Source: Kutzneria viridogrisea (GTDB lineage: Bacteria; Actinomycetota; Actinomycetes; Mycobacteriales; Pseudonocardiaceae). Taken from it: a stretch of DNA of 64,000 nt. This document shows, in pieces, positions 24,993-34,209 of the stretch (its first letter is position 1; the number at the start of each line of letters is the position of its first letter). The notes under the pieces are model-generated. The model did no database searches. It had not been told where the DNA came from and was given only the letters and a program-made list of their open reading frames with translations. The DNA is taken from positions 1,936,001-2,000,000 of the forward strand of contig JACJID010000002.1 in NCBI GenBank assembly GCA_014138725.1, in the 5' to 3' direction. The translations under genes were made by a program, and so were the position numbers.

Positions 24993-26750
24993 TCAGCTCA
25001 CCGAGTCGAGCAGGTCCGGCCGGGCTTCCGGGGCCGCCGACCTGGCCTCGTCGGCCGCCTCGTCATCGGGCACGGTCTGCGAGGCGCGCTCGGCCTCGAC
25101 CCGTGCGGTGTAGACCTCGACCTCGCGGGCGACCCGCTTGTCGTCCCAGCCGAGCACGCCCGCCATCAGCTTGGCGACCTGCTCCGCGCAGTCCACCCCG
25201 CGGTGCGGGTACTCGATCGAGATGCGGGTCCGCCGGGTGAGCGTGTCCTCCAGGTGCAGCGCCCCCTCGTGGCTGGCCGCGTACACGATCTCGACCTGGA
25301 GGTAGTCCGGGGCGGCGGGCAGCGGGCGCAGCAGTTCGGCGTCCTCGTCGGCCACGGCGAGTACCTCGTGCACCAGCGAGCCGTACCGGTCGAGCAGGTG
25401 CCGCACGCGGTACGGGTGCAGGCCGTAGCGGGCCGCCAGCTGATCTGCCTGATTGACCAGCGCGTGGTACCCGTCCGCACCCAGCAGCGGCACCTTGTCG
25501 GTGATCGAGGGCTGCAACCGCCCGGGCAGGTCGGCGGACGCGGCGTCCACGGCGTCGGCGGCCATCACCCGGTACGTCGTGTACTTGCCGCCCGCGATCG
25601 CGACCAGTCCCGGCGCGACCCGTGCCACGGCGTGCTCGCGCGAGAGCTTGGAGGTTTCCTCGCTCTCACCGGCCAGCAGGGGCCGCAGCCCGGCGTAGAC
25701 GCCCTCGATGTCCTCGTGGGTCAGCGGCGTGGCCAGCACGGTGTTGACGTGTTCGAGGATGTAGTCGATGTCCCGCTTGGTGGCGGCGGGGTGGGCCAGG
25801 TCGAGGTTCCAGTCGGTGTCGGTGGTGCCGACGATCCAGTGGTTGCGCCACGGGATGACGAACAGCACCGACTTCTCGGTGCGCAGGATCAGCCCGGACT
25901 CGGCGACGATCCGGTCGCGCGGCACCACGATGTGCACGCCCTTGGAGGCGCGCACCCGGAACCGGCCGCGGCTGCCGGACAGCTTCTGGAGGTCGTCGGT
26001 CCACACCCCGGTGCAGTTGATCACCGCGTTGGCCTTGACCTCGGTCTCCCGGCCGTCCTCCACGTCCCGCACGCGCACGCCGGACACCCGGTCCGCCTCA
26101 CGCAGGAAGCCGACCACCTGCGTGGACGTGCGCACCACGGCCCCGTAGTGCGCCGCGGTGCGGCCGACCATCATCGTGTGCCGGGCGTCGTCGGCCTGGG
26201 CGTCGTAGTACCGGATGCCGCCGATCAGCGCGTTGCGCTTGAGTGCGGGCACCATGCGCAGGGCGCCCGCCCTGGTCAGGTGCTTCTGACCGGGCACCGA
26301 GCGCGCGCCGCCCATGGTGTCGTACAGCAGCAGCCCGGCTGCGGTGTAGGGGCGTTCCCAGATGCGGTGGCTGAGCGGGTACAGGAAGCTGACCGGCTTC
26401 ACCAGGTGCGGCGCGAGCCTGGTCAGCATCAGCTCGCGCTCGCGCAGGGCCTCCCTGACCAGCCCGAACTCCAACTGCTCCAGGTAGCGCAGACCGCCGT
26501 GGAACAGCTTGCTGGACCGGCTGGAGGTGCCCGAGGCGAGGTCGCGCGCCTCGATCAGGGCGACCCGCAGGCCGCGGGTGGCCGCGTCCAGCGCGGTGCC
26601 CACCCCGACCACGCCCCCGCCGATGACGACGAGGTCGAAGGTCTCGTTCTCCAGCCGCTGCCAGTCCCGCTCCCGTTCGTCCGTGCCGAGCCGTCCGGTC
26701 TGGGCGGCGTTGGAGCGCTCCACTGAACCACGTGGTTTCCGGCTGGCCAC
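24993..26750 (-). CDS. glpD: Glycerol-3-phosphate dehydrogenase (FAD)
   Basis: A 585-residue membrane-associated flavoprotein oxidising glycerol-3-phosphate to dihydroxyacetone phosphate and passing electrons to quinone. The N-terminal FAD loop is DLVVIGGGVVGVGTALDAATRG, followed by SSRSSKLFHGGLRYLE. The C-terminal helical domain is present. GTG 26750 is preferred because GGAGG lies 9 nt upstream; TTG 26771 and GTG 26756 are possible alternatives. It is divergent from glpF-glpK, giving a complete glycerol uptake and oxidation set. An acidic tail of about 30 residues follows the domain. Confidence 0.93.
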   Translation of the reverse strand: MASRKPRGSVERSNAAQTGRLGTDERERDWQRLENETFDLVVIGGGVVGVGTALDAATRGLRVALIEARDLASGTSSRSSKLFHGGLRYLEQLEFGLVREALRERELMLTRLAPHLVKPVSFLYPLSHRIWERPYTAAGLLLYDTMGGARSVPGQKHLTRAGALRMVPALKRNALIGGIRYYDAQADDARHTMMVGRTAAHYGAVVRTSTQVVGFLREADRVSGVRVRDVEDGRETEVKANAVINCTGVWTDDLQKLSGSRGRFRVRASKGVHIVVPRDRIVAESGLILRTEKSVLFVIPWRNHWIVGTTDTDWNLDLAHPAATKRDIDYILEHVNTVLATPLTHEDIEGVYAGLRPLLAGESEETSKLSREHAVARVAPGLVAIAGGKYTTYRVMAADAVDAASADLPGRLQPSITDKVPLLGADGYHALVNQADQLAARYGLHPYRVRHLLDRYGSLVHEVLAVADEDAELLRPLPAAPDYLQVEIVYAASHEGALHLEDTLTRRTRISIEYPHRGVDCAEQVAKLMAGVLGWDDKRVAREVEVYTARVEAERASQTVPDDEAADEARSAAPEARPDLLDSVS

Positions 26751-26842
26751 GGCCACTCGCCTCCCTGACAACGACGCTGGTCCGACGGATCATCACGCTA
26801 CCGGCATCGGCGCCCGCGCGCGGCTCCGAGCGAGTCGTTGTG

Positions 26843-26864
26843 CACTGCTCCGGCTGGCGCAGTG
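26843..26864. promoter_or_regulatory. Inverted repeat in the glpD-glpF divergent promoter region
   Basis: CACTGC and GCAGTG face each other with a 10-bp spacer, roughly mid-way between the divergent glp genes. This is a candidate operator for a glp regulator. The repeat is short and could be chance. Confidence 0.3.
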
Positions 26865-26951
26865 GGCGTGACCACCGTAGACAGTCCCTGTACCGCTAAG
26901 TAACGTCCGGGCTCCCGTTGCCACCGAGGCCAGCGGGGGTGGGGAGCAGGC

Positions 26952-27701
26952 ATGACCTACGGGGCAATCTTCGTGTGGGAGACGATCGGCACAGCGGTGC
27001 TGATCCTGCTGGGCACTGGCGTGGTGGCCAACGCTGTGCTGAAGAACACCAACGGCAACAACGGCGGCACATTGTTCATCAATGTGGGCTGGGGTTTCGC
27101 GGTGTTCACCGGTGCCAGCTTGGCCAGCCCGAGCGGAGCCCATCTCAACCCGGCGCTGACACTGGCGCTGGCCGTGGCGGACAAGGTCGGCTGGGACAAG
27201 GTGCCGTTCTACCTCGCGGGCCAGTTCCTCGGCGCGATCATCGGCGCCATGCTCTGCTGGGCCACCTACAAGCTCCAGTTCGACCGGCACGACGAGCCGC
27301 GCAACACGCTGGGCATCTTCTCCACCGCCCCGACCATCCGCGGCACGACCTGGAACCTGGTCACCGAGGTGATCGGCACGTTCGTGCTGGTCATCTGGGT
27401 GCTGCTCAGCCCGGCGGCCAAGACGGCAGGCACCGACGGCGTGCCGCAGTTCGGCAACTCGGCGCTGGGCTACGCCGGTGTCGCGTTCGTCGTGCTGGTC
27501 ATCGGCACCTCGCTCGGCGGCCCCACCGGGTACGCCATCAACCCCGCGCGCGACCTCGGACCGCGCATCGCCTACGCCTTCCTGATGCCCATCCGCGGCA
27601 AGGGTCGTGGCGACTGGGGCTACTCCTGGGTGCCGGTGCTCGGCCCCGTCGTCGGCGGCGTGCTCGCCGCCCTGCTCTACCTCGTGCTGCCCACGTCCTG
27701 A
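26952..27701 (+). CDS. glpF: Glycerol facilitator (aquaglyceroporin)
   Basis: A 249-residue MIP-family channel with six transmembrane helices and two half-helices. The NPA motifs are GAHLNPALT and [13 protein letters not shown]; the Asp after NPAR is typical of glycerol-conducting rather than water-only channels. It lies 14 bp before glpK and divergent from glpD, so it brings in glycerol for phosphorylation. The ATG has a weak GGGGAG upstream. Confidence 0.93.
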   Translation: MTYGAIFVWETIGTAVLILLGTGVVANAVLKNTNGNNGGTLFINVGWGFAVFTGASLASPSGAHLNPALTLALAVADKVGWDKVPFYLAGQFLGAIIGAMLCWATYKLQFDRHDEPRNTLGIFSTAPTIRGTTWNLVTEVIGTFVLVIWVLLSPAAKTAGTDGVPQFGNSALGYAGVAFVVLVIGTSLGGPTGYAINPARDLGPRIAYAFLMPIRGKGRGDWGYSWVPVLGPVVGGVLAALLYLVLPTS

Positions 27702-27715
27702 AGGGGAACAACCCG

Positions 27716-29221
27716 ATGCCTTACGTAGCCGCGATCGACCAGGGCACCACGTCGACCCGCTGCATGATCTTCGACCACTCCGGCCGGGTCGTGTCGGTGG
27801 ACCAGAAGGAGCACGAGCAGATCTTCCCGAAGGCGGGCTGGGTCGAGCACGACCCGAAGGAGGTCTGGTCCAACACCCGCGAGGTGGCCGCTGGCGCGCT
27901 GGCCAAGGCCGACCTGCACGCCAGCGACATCGTCGCGGTGGGCATCACCAACCAGCGCGAGACCGCCGTGGTGTGGGACCGCACCACCGGTGAGCCGGTC
28001 TACAACGCGATCGTCTGGCAGGACACGCGCACCGACAGGATCTGTGCCGAACTCGAGGCGCTGGGCGGCGGGCAGGAGCGCTACCGGGCCAAGACCGGCC
28101 TGCCGCTGGCCACGTACTTCTCCGGGCCGAAGGTCCGCTGGATCCTGGACAACGTCGAGGGCGCCCGCGAGAAGGCCGAGGCCGGTGACCTGGTCTTCGG
28201 CAACATGGACACCTGGGTGCTGTGGAACATGACCGGCGGGGTGGACGGCGGAGTGCACGCCACCGACCCCACCAACGCCTCGCGCACCCTGCTGATGGAC
28301 CTGGACACACTCAGCTGGGACGCCGAGATCGCCAAGGACATGGGCATCCCGCTGTCCATGCTGCCGGAGATCCGCTCCTCCTCCGAGGAGTACGGCAAGG
28401 TGCGTGAGCGCGGGGCGCTGGCCGGGGTGCCGATCGCGGGCATCCTCGGCGACCAGCAGGCCGCCACCTTCGGCCAGGCCTGCCTGTCGCCCGGCGAGGC
28501 GAAGAACACCTACGGCACCGGCAACTTCGTGCTGCTCAACACCGGCACGGAGAAGGTGCTCAGCGAGAACGGCCTGCTCACCACGGTCTGCTACAAGATC
28601 GGCGAGAGGGACACCGTGTACGCCCTGGAGGGCTCCATCGCGGTCACCGGCTCGCTGGTGCAGTGGCTCAGGGACAACCTGGGCATGATCGGTTCGGCGG
28701 CGGAGATCGAGGAGCACGCGCGCTCGGTCGAGGACAACGGCGGCTGCTACTTCGTGCCCGCCTTCTCCGGCCTGTTCGCGCCCTACTGGCGCTCCGACGC
28801 GCGCGGGGCGATCGTCGGCCTGACCCGGTTCGTGAACAAGGGCCACCTGGCCCGCGCGGTGCTGGAGGCCACGGCCTTCCAGTCCCGCGAGGTGATCGAG
28901 GCGATGAACGCCGACTCGGGCGTGCCGCTGAAGTCGCTCAAGGTGGACGGCGGCATGGTGGTCAACGAGCTGCTCATGCAGTTCCAGGCCGACATCCTGG
29001 GCGTTCCGGTGATCCGCCCGGTGGTGGCCGAGACCACCGCGCTCGGCGCCGCCTACGCGGCCGGGCTGGCGGTCGGCTTCTGGGCGGGCGAGGAGGACAT
29101 CCGGCAGAACTGGGCCCAGGACAAGCAGTGGGACCCGGCGATGGCGGAGTCCACCCGCACCGAGCAGTACCAGAACTGGAAGCGCGCGGTCACCAAGACC
29201 TTCGACTGGGTGCAGGGCTGA
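27716..29221 (+). CDS. glpK: Glycerol kinase
   Basis: A 501-residue FGGY-family kinase converting glycerol and ATP to glycerol-3-phosphate. The N-terminal [14 protein letters not shown] phosphate loop, [13 protein letters not shown], the [14 protein letters not shown] region and [16 protein letters not shown] are all intact. ATG 27716 has AAGGGGA upstream at good spacing. It forms an operon with glpF. A strong hairpin follows at 29236. Confidence 0.95.
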   Translation: MPYVAAIDQGTTSTRCMIFDHSGRVVSVDQKEHEQIFPKAGWVEHDPKEVWSNTREVAAGALAKADLHASDIVAVGITNQRETAVVWDRTTGEPVYNAIVWQDTRTDRICAELEALGGGQERYRAKTGLPLATYFSGPKVRWILDNVEGAREKAEAGDLVFGNMDTWVLWNMTGGVDGGVHATDPTNASRTLLMDLDTLSWDAEIAKDMGIPLSMLPEIRSSSEEYGKVRERGALAGVPIAGILGDQQAATFGQACLSPGEAKNTYGTGNFVLLNTGTEKVLSENGLLTTVCYKIGERDTVYALEGSIAVTGSLVQWLRDNLGMIGSAAEIEEHARSVEDNGGCYFVPAFSGLFAPYWRSDARGAIVGLTRFVNKGHLARAVLEATAFQSREVIEAMNADSGVPLKSLKVDGGMVVNELLMQFQADILGVPVIRPVVAETTALGAAYAAGLAVGFWAGEEDIRQNWAQDKQWDPAMAESTRTEQYQNWKRAVTKTFDWVQG

Positions 29222-29235
29222 CACCACACTGGGGT

Positions 29236-29288
29236 CGTGCCGCCGGGGTTTTCAAGCACCCCTGCTTGCGGAAATCCCCGGCGGCACG
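29236..29288. terminator. Terminator hairpin after glpK
   Basis: A perfect 13-bp GC-rich stem (29236-29248 with 29276-29288) encloses a smaller CAAGCA/TGCTTG hairpin. It lies between convergent genes and may stop transcription from both sides. Confidence 0.8.
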
Positions 29289-29291
29289 GCC

Positions 29292-29678
29292 TCATTCGAG
29301 GGTGGGCTGTGCCCCACCCCCGGTCTGTGCCGACCGCACCGTGAACCAGGTGCTCGGCGTCTGGTCACCGCAGGCCACCGACACCTCGTAACGGCCGGGG
29401 TGGGCGTCCGCGTTGACCTCACCTGCGCCGGTGAGCAGCCACGGCTGGTGGCCGTCCGGATCGCGGGACAGCGCTTGCACGGTGAGCACCGCGGAGGAGA
29501 CCACCCCGAGCCGGGTGTCCTCGCAGGCCACCTGCACCGTCACCGCGTCACCCGGGCGTCCCTCAGCGGGACTCACCGAGATCGACACCGGTATCGGGTC
29601 CGCGGCGGCGAGAGCCGGGCTGGCCCCTGCTACCAACCCGGCGGCCAGCGTCACCGCGAAGGTGGTCCCGAATCGCAT
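29292..29678 (-). CDS. Secreted protein with Ig-like beta fold
   Basis: A 128-residue exported protein. A Sec signal peptide of about 24 residues ends in ALA-A, and the mature part is beta-rich (VSISVSPAEGRPGDAVTVQVAC) with two cysteines likely forming a disulfide. Such single Ig-like domains are common among actinomycete secreted proteins of unknown role. ATG 29678 is chosen over ATG 29687 because the GGGAG ribosome site then sits 9 nt upstream. Confidence 0.72.
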   Translation of the reverse strand: MRFGTTFAVTLAAGLVAGASPALAAADPIPVSISVSPAEGRPGDAVTVQVACEDTRLGVVSSAVLTVQALSRDPDGHQPWLLTGAGEVNADAHPGRYEVSVACGDQTPSTWFTVRSAQTGGGAQPTLE

Positions 29679-29753
29679 GGCCGCCATCTCCCTCGCCTCG
29701 CCGCGGTGTCCGACACTGTGCAGACGGCGCGGGGTGGCGAGGGGGTTGCACGG

Positions 29754-31154
29754 CTAGTCGAGATCGTCGTGACGCATCAGCTGACGGCCCGCGTCGGTGA
29801 TCGAACCCGACAGCGAGGGGTAGACCGCGAAGGTGTGCGCGAGGTTCTCCACGCTGAGCTGGTTCTGCACGGCCAGCGCGATCGGCAGGATCAGCTCGCT
29901 GGCCGTCGGGGCCACCACGACCCCGCCGATGACCACGCCGGTGGCCGGTCGGCAGAACAGCTTCACGAAGCCCCTGCGCAGGCCCTCCATCTTGGCGCGC
30001 GGGTTGGTGGCCAGCGGCAGCATGATCGTGCGCGCGGGCACCTCACCGGAGTCGATGGCCTGCTGGCTGATGCCGACCGTGGCGATCTCCGGGTTGGTGA
30101 ACACGTTCGCGGCCACCGTCTTGAGCCGGATCGGCTGCACGGCCTCGCCCAGGGCGTGCCACATGGCGATGCGGCCCTGCATGGCGGCCACCGAGGCGAG
30201 CATCAGCACGCCCGTGCAGTCCCCGGCCGCGTAGACCCCGCTGACCGTGGTGCGCGACACGCGGTCCACCGGGATGAACCCGCCCCGGCCCAGCTCGATG
30301 CCGATCCGGTCCAGGCCGATGTCGGCGGTGTTGGGCACCGAGCCGACCGTCATCAGCGCGTGGCTTCCCTCGACGGTGCGACCGTCCTCCAGGTAGACCT
30401 TCACGCCCTTCTCGGTGCGCTCGACCCGGTCGGCGCGGGCGTGCTTGGCCATGTCGCTGCCCCGCTCCAGGAACACGTCCTCCAGCACGGCGGCGGCGTC
30501 GGCGTCCTCGTGCGGCAGCACCCGGTCCCGGCTGGACACCAGGGTGACCTTGACCCCGATCTCGGTGTAGGCGGAGGCGAACTCCGCACCGGTCACGCCG
30601 GAGCCCACCACGATCAGGTGTTCCGGCAGCTCGGCCAGGTCGTAGATCTGCCGCCAGTCCAGGATGCGCTCGCCGTCGGGCACGGCCCCGGGCAACACGC
30701 GCGGGGTCGCGCCAGTGGCGATCAACACGATGTCGGCGGGCAGCACCTCCTCGCCCTCACTGGTGGTGACCACCACGCGGTGCTGGGCCAGGCCCGGCGC
30801 GTCGTCGCAGAGCCGGGCGGTACCGGTGATCAGGCGCACGCCCTCGCGCTGCAACTTGGCCCGGACGTCGGCGGACTGCGCCAGCGCGAGCCCCTTCACC
30901 CGTCCGTGGACCACGGGCACCTCGACGCCCGCCTCCGAGCTGTTCGTGCGAATGCCCAGCTCACCGGCATTGCGGAAGGCCGATCGGGCCCCCGCCGAGG
31001 CGATGTAGGTCTTCGAGGGCACGCAGTCGTAGAGCACGCAGGCCCCGCCGAGGCCGTCCCGCTCCACCACGGTGACCTCGGCACCGTGCGGTGCCGCGAC
31101 CAGGGCTGCCTCGTAGCCGGCAGGGCCACCGCCCATGATCACGATCCGGGTCAC
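29754..31154 (-). CDS. lpdA: NAD(P)H-quinone dehydrogenase of the flavoprotein disulfide reductase family
   Basis: A 466-residue FAD enzyme closely resembling mycobacterial LpdA (Rv3303c), which despite its name reduces quinones rather than lipoamide. FAD loop IVIMGGGPAGYEAA and Cys39/Cys44 in GGACVLYDCVPSK are present. The NAD loop VVGSGVTGAEFASAY and C-terminal dimer domain follow. The His-Glu pair at the C-terminus of true lipoamide dehydrogenases is not apparent. Its position next to glp and the M20 hydrolases matches M. tuberculosis. Confidence 0.88.
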   Translation of the reverse strand: MTRIVIMGGGPAGYEAALVAAPHGAEVTVVERDGLGGACVLYDCVPSKTYIASAGARSAFRNAGELGIRTNSSEAGVEVPVVHGRVKGLALAQSADVRAKLQREGVRLITGTARLCDDAPGLAQHRVVVTTSEGEEVLPADIVLIATGATPRVLPGAVPDGERILDWRQIYDLAELPEHLIVVGSGVTGAEFASAYTEIGVKVTLVSSRDRVLPHEDADAAAVLEDVFLERGSDMAKHARADRVERTEKGVKVYLEDGRTVEGSHALMTVGSVPNTADIGLDRIGIELGRGGFIPVDRVSRTTVSGVYAAGDCTGVLMLASVAAMQGRIAMWHALGEAVQPIRLKTVAANVFTNPEIATVGISQQAIDSGEVPARTIMLPLATNPRAKMEGLRRGFVKLFCRPATGVVIGGVVVAPTASELILPIALAVQNQLSVENLAHTFAVYPSLSGSITDAGRQLMRHDDLD

Positions 31155-31271
31155 CGGGTCCTCCTCTTACCGGTCGTCACAAGCCGGTGCAACCGTACGC
31201 GGTCGGCTGACCGGGCGCGCGACCCGCTCGGCATCCCGGCCGCTGATCGCCGAGGTCGCTACTCTGTCGTC

Positions 31272-31721
31272 GTGCCGCTCTACGCCGCTTACGGGTCCAA
31301 CATGGACCCGAACCAGATGATGGAGCGAGCTCCGCACTCGCCGATGGCGGGAACCGGATGGCTCGCCGGATGGCGTCTGACCTTCGGCGGCGAGGACCTC
31401 GGCTGGGAGGGCTCCCTCGCCACGATCGTCGAGGACCCCGACTCGCAGGTCTTCGTCGTGCTCTACGACGTCAGCCCCAGGGACGAGTCGACCCTGGACC
31501 GCTGGGAGGGCGCGCTCGGCCTGTACAAGAAGATCCGGTTGCGGGCGCAGACCCTGGAGGGCACCGCCGTGTCCTGGCTCTACGTGCTCGACGCATACGA
31601 GGGCGGCCTGCCCTCGGCCCGGTACCTGGGCGTGGTCGCCGACGCCGCGGAGGCCGCGGGCGCCCCGGACGACTACGTCGCCGACCTGCGCACCCGCCCC
31701 TGCCGAGGCCTGAACGGCTAA
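31272..31721 (+). CDS. Gamma-glutamylcyclotransferase-like protein
   Basis: A 149-residue GGCT-fold protein. The N-terminal YAAYGSNMDPNQM is the substrate-binding loop and YDVSPRDESTLDRWEG includes the expected catalytic Glu region. Family members cyclise gamma-glutamyl amines or act as amidotransferase-like enzymes. The role here is unknown. TACTCT at 31260-31265 lies 6 nt before the GTG, suggesting a leaderless message. Its 3' end runs into the 22-bp repeat array. Confidence 0.82.
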   Translation: MPLYAAYGSNMDPNQMMERAPHSPMAGTGWLAGWRLTFGGEDLGWEGSLATIVEDPDSQVFVVLYDVSPRDESTLDRWEGALGLYKKIRLRAQTLEGTAVSWLYVLDAYEGGLPSARYLGVVADAAEAAGAPDDYVADLRTRPCRGLNG

Positions 31722-31733
31722 CGCGAGTCCCGG

Positions 31734-31887
31734 CGTGTCGGACGTTCCGGCACCGCGTGTCGGCGCTTCCCGTACCGCGTGTCGGACGTTCCGGCGCGGT
31801 GTGTCGGCGCCTTCGGTACCGCGTGTTCGACATTCCGGAACCGCGTGTCGGCGCTTCCGGTGCGGTGCGTTCGACGGTCCGGCTCAC
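31734..31887 (+). repeat. Seven-unit 22-bp repeat with alternating unit types
   Basis: Units start at 31734, 31756, 31778, 31800, 31822, 31844 and 31866 with a strict 22-bp period. Each begins with CGTGTCGG or a variant. Odd units continue with ACGTTCC-like sequence and even units with CGCTTCC-like sequence, giving a 44-bp higher-order period. The array lies between two converging genes, and the last unit overlaps the neighbouring stop codon. Confidence 0.9.
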
Positions 31888-32774
31888 CGCCGCCGTCCGA
31901 GGGCCGCGCGCAACCTGGCGATGAGCGCCGCAGGCTCCCGCAGGTCCTCAGCAGTGGCGCGCAGGACGAGCCAGCCCCGTCGATGGAGGTCCTCGTCCCG
32001 GGCGCGATCCTGCTCGTCCCGCCCCTCATGTGCCGCGTAACCGTCGTACTCCAGCGCGACCATCGCATCCGGCCAGGCGAAGTCGAGCCTGTAGAGCAAG
32101 GTGCCGTCGAGCTTGCAGACCTCGTGCTGGCACGTCGGCGCAGCGAGGCCAGCGTCTACGACGGTGAGCAGGAGCTTGCTTTCCGACGGCGACTCGGGCA
32201 AACCGCTGGCCAGCTCGAACAACAACTCCGCCCGACGGGTCCCGCGGCGGTCCCGGCGTTCACGCACCCTGTGGGCGACATCGGCCTTGAACGCCGCACG
32301 ACGGACCGGGGAGAGCCTGGAGAGCAGTTCGTCGAAACAGGCCAAGGCCCGCCAGCGAGTCTCGTCACAGATCAACCCGGCGATCACCCGCTCGGGGACG
32401 AACACCGGCAGGCCGTCGACGTCCACCACGTCCTGGTCCTCGTAGTCGCCCTGGTGGACGCGCAGCCCGGCCCTGGACCTGATCTGGCGGTCGTAGCGGA
32501 CATGTAGGTGGACCGGCACGTGCAAGGCGGCAGCGCAGCCATGCAGGGCAGCGGCGGTGAAACTGGTGAGCGTCACAGGCGGCGTGGCCGCGAGCACAGA
32601 GGCGGCGCATCTCGTGTGCAAGGAGAGTGCGCGTCGCGCATCGACCAGGACGTCGCGCGTGAAGTGCAGCGCACGGTGATCGCGGAGCGCGATTCGCGCT
32701 CCGCGATCACCCAGCGCGAGCCGAAGTTGGTCACGGGTGAAGGCGCCGTACAGGCCTGTGGGCAAACTGGTCAT
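31884..32774 (-). CDS. DUF559-type protein with PD-(D/E)XK-like C-terminus
   Basis: A 296-residue protein. The N-terminal part resembles the winged-helix region of AbiEi-like proteins (GAFTRDQLRLALG). The C-terminal part has SPSESKLLLTVVDAG, then LDFAWPDAMVALEYDG and ending RRGWLVLRAT, the core of DUF559/Vsr-like endonuclease folds with a putative Asp and Glu pair. Such proteins are common, variable accessory genes in actinomycetes with no settled role. The first 35 codons contain a perfect 16-bp palindrome (32676-32710). Confidence 0.75.
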   Translation of the reverse strand: MTSLPTGLYGAFTRDQLRLALGDRGARIALRDHRALHFTRDVLVDARRALSLHTRCAASVLAATPPVTLTSFTAAALHGCAAALHVPVHLHVRYDRQIRSRAGLRVHQGDYEDQDVVDVDGLPVFVPERVIAGLICDETRWRALACFDELLSRLSPVRRAAFKADVAHRVRERRDRRGTRRAELLFELASGLPESPSESKLLLTVVDAGLAAPTCQHEVCKLDGTLLYRLDFAWPDAMVALEYDGYAAHEGRDEQDRARDEDLHRRGWLVLRATAEDLREPAALIARLRAALGRRR

Positions 32775-32826
32775 ACATCTGACGATGTGGGCGCCAGATC
32801 ACCCTGTCACCAGGCATTTCTCGACT

Positions 32827-32854
32827 TGTGGACAACTACCCTGCCTGTGGACAA
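32827..32854 (-). promoter_or_regulatory. Pair of DnaA-box sequences
   Basis: TTGTCCACA (read on the minus strand) occurs at 32827-32835 and 32846-32854, 19 bp centre to centre, upstream of the DUF559-type gene. It equals the actinobacterial DnaA-box consensus. The flanks resemble the end of the dispersed element at 43567, so this may be a partial copy. Confidence 0.55.
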
Positions 32855-32858
32855 CTCA

Positions 32859-32902
32859 CCGCACGGGAACGTCCGACACGCCGTACCGGAAGCGCCGACA
32901 CG
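32859..32902 (-). repeat. Two 22-bp repeat units, inverted orientation
   Basis: One unit of each type (32859-32880 and 32881-32902) is present on the minus strand, belonging to the family of the array at 31734. They follow the paired DnaA boxes and precede the end of the amidohydrolase gene. Confidence 0.8.
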
Positions 32903-32916
32903 CGGTGTGGAACAGC

Positions 32917-34209
32917 TCAGGCCAGGGCGGTCAGGGCGGTGTGGACCATCAGCCGGATGCCCACGGGGATCGCCCGCTCGTCGAGCACGAAGGTCGGCTG
33001 GTGCAGGTCGTACTGCCGCCCCTCGCCGCTCCACACACCCAGGCGCGCGAACGAGCCGGCCACGTGTTCCAGGTACCAGGCGAAGTCCTCGCCGCCGGAG
33101 GACTGCTCGGTCCCGGCCAGCGCGTCCTCGCCCAGTGCCGCCTCCACGCCCGCGCGCAGCAGCGCGGTGCTCTCCGCCTCGTTGACCACGGGCGGCACCC
33201 CGCGGGTGTGCACCAGTTCGAAGCCCACCCCGGTCGGCCACAGCAGCGACTGCACCAGGTCCTTGACCAGCGGTTCCAGGTCCTCCCACACGTGGTGGTC
33301 CCCGGTGCGCAGGGTGCCGCGCAGCACTCCGCTCTGCGGCACGGCGTTGGCGGCCTCACCCGCGTGCACCGCACCCCAGGTCAGCACCGTGCCCGAGCGC
33401 GGGTCGACCCGGCGGTTGAGCAGCGCGGGCAGGCCGGTGATCACCGTGCCGAGCGCGTGCACCAGGTCGGCGGTCAGGTGCGGACGCGAGGTGTGCCCAC
33501 CGGGCGAGGTCAGCCGCAGCTCCAGCATGTCGGCGGCGGAGGTGATCGGCCCGACACGGGTGCCGACCCTGCCGACCTGCAGCCTCGGGTCACAGTGCAG
33601 GCCGAAGATCCGCTCCACGCCCTCGAGACCGCCCGCCTCGATGACGCGCAGCGCTCCGCCGGGCATGGCCTCCTCGGCGGGCTGGAACACCAGCCGCACG
33701 CGGCCGGGCAGCTCGGGGGCGGAGGCCAGGGCCAGGGCCGCGCCGAGCAGCACCGCGGTGTGCGCGTCGTGACCGCACGCGTGGCACGCACCGTCCACTG
33801 TGGATGAGAATGGCAGGCCGGTGGCCTCGGTCAGCGGCAGCGCGTCGATGTCGGCCCGCAGCGCCACGCAGCGCTCGCCGGTGCCGATGTCGCAGAGCAG
33901 ACCGGTCCCGCCGGGCAGCACCTTCGGGTGCAGACCCGCCGAGCGCAGTTGGCTGACGAGTAGGTCTGTGGTCTGGTGCTCCTGGTAGGACAGCTCGGGG
34001 TGCGCGTGCACGTGCCGCCGCCAGGCGACGACGTCGGCGAGCCCTCTGCCCAGCCACTCGTCGAGCCAGGACGGGCCACGTCCGGCACCGAGGTCCTGCA
34101 CGTCTGACATGCTGACCCCGGAGTCGGTGATCAGCATCTCGGAACCTGCTTCGCGCCGGTCGCCCTCGCCCTCCAGGGGCAGCTCGGGCCGCGAGTCCAG
34201 CACGGTCAC
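32917..34209 (-). CDS. M20D family amidohydrolase (AmiA1-like)
   Basis: A metal-dependent amidohydrolase of the IAA-amino acid hydrolase/M20D group, 430 residues from GTG 34209. The metal-binding motifs are HAHPELSYQE, DGACHACGHDAHTA and QPAEEAMPGGA. GTG 34209 overlaps the upstream stop (GTGA), which favours coupling, but it adds about 33 residues to the usual N-terminus; ATG 34110 is an alternative. It corresponds in position to amiA1 (Rv3305c). The N-acyl amino acid or peptide substrate is unknown. Confidence 0.87.
   Translation of the reverse strand: MTVLDSRPELPLEGEGDRREAGSEMLITDSGVSMSDVQDLGAGRGPSWLDEWLGRGLADVVAWRRHVHAHPELSYQEHQTTDLLVSQLRSAGLHPKVLPGGTGLLCDIGTGERCVALRADIDALPLTEATGLPFSSTVDGACHACGHDAHTAVLLGAALALASAPELPGRVRLVFQPAEEAMPGGALRVIEAGGLEGVERIFGLHCDPRLQVGRVGTRVGPITSAADMLELRLTSPGGHTSRPHLTADLVHALGTVITGLPALLNRRVDPRSGTVLTWGAVHAGEAANAVPQSGVLRGTLRTGDHHVWEDLEPLVKDLVQSLLWPTGVGFELVHTRGVPPVVNEAESTALLRAGVEAALGEDALAGTEQSSGGEDFAWYLEHVAGSFARLGVWSGEGRQYDLHQPTFVLDERAIPVGIRLMVHTALTALA

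Noticed and set aside
32683-32710. Terminator between the amidohydrolase and DUF559-type genes
   Set aside because: The palindrome is inside the DUF559-type coding sequence, not in the gap.
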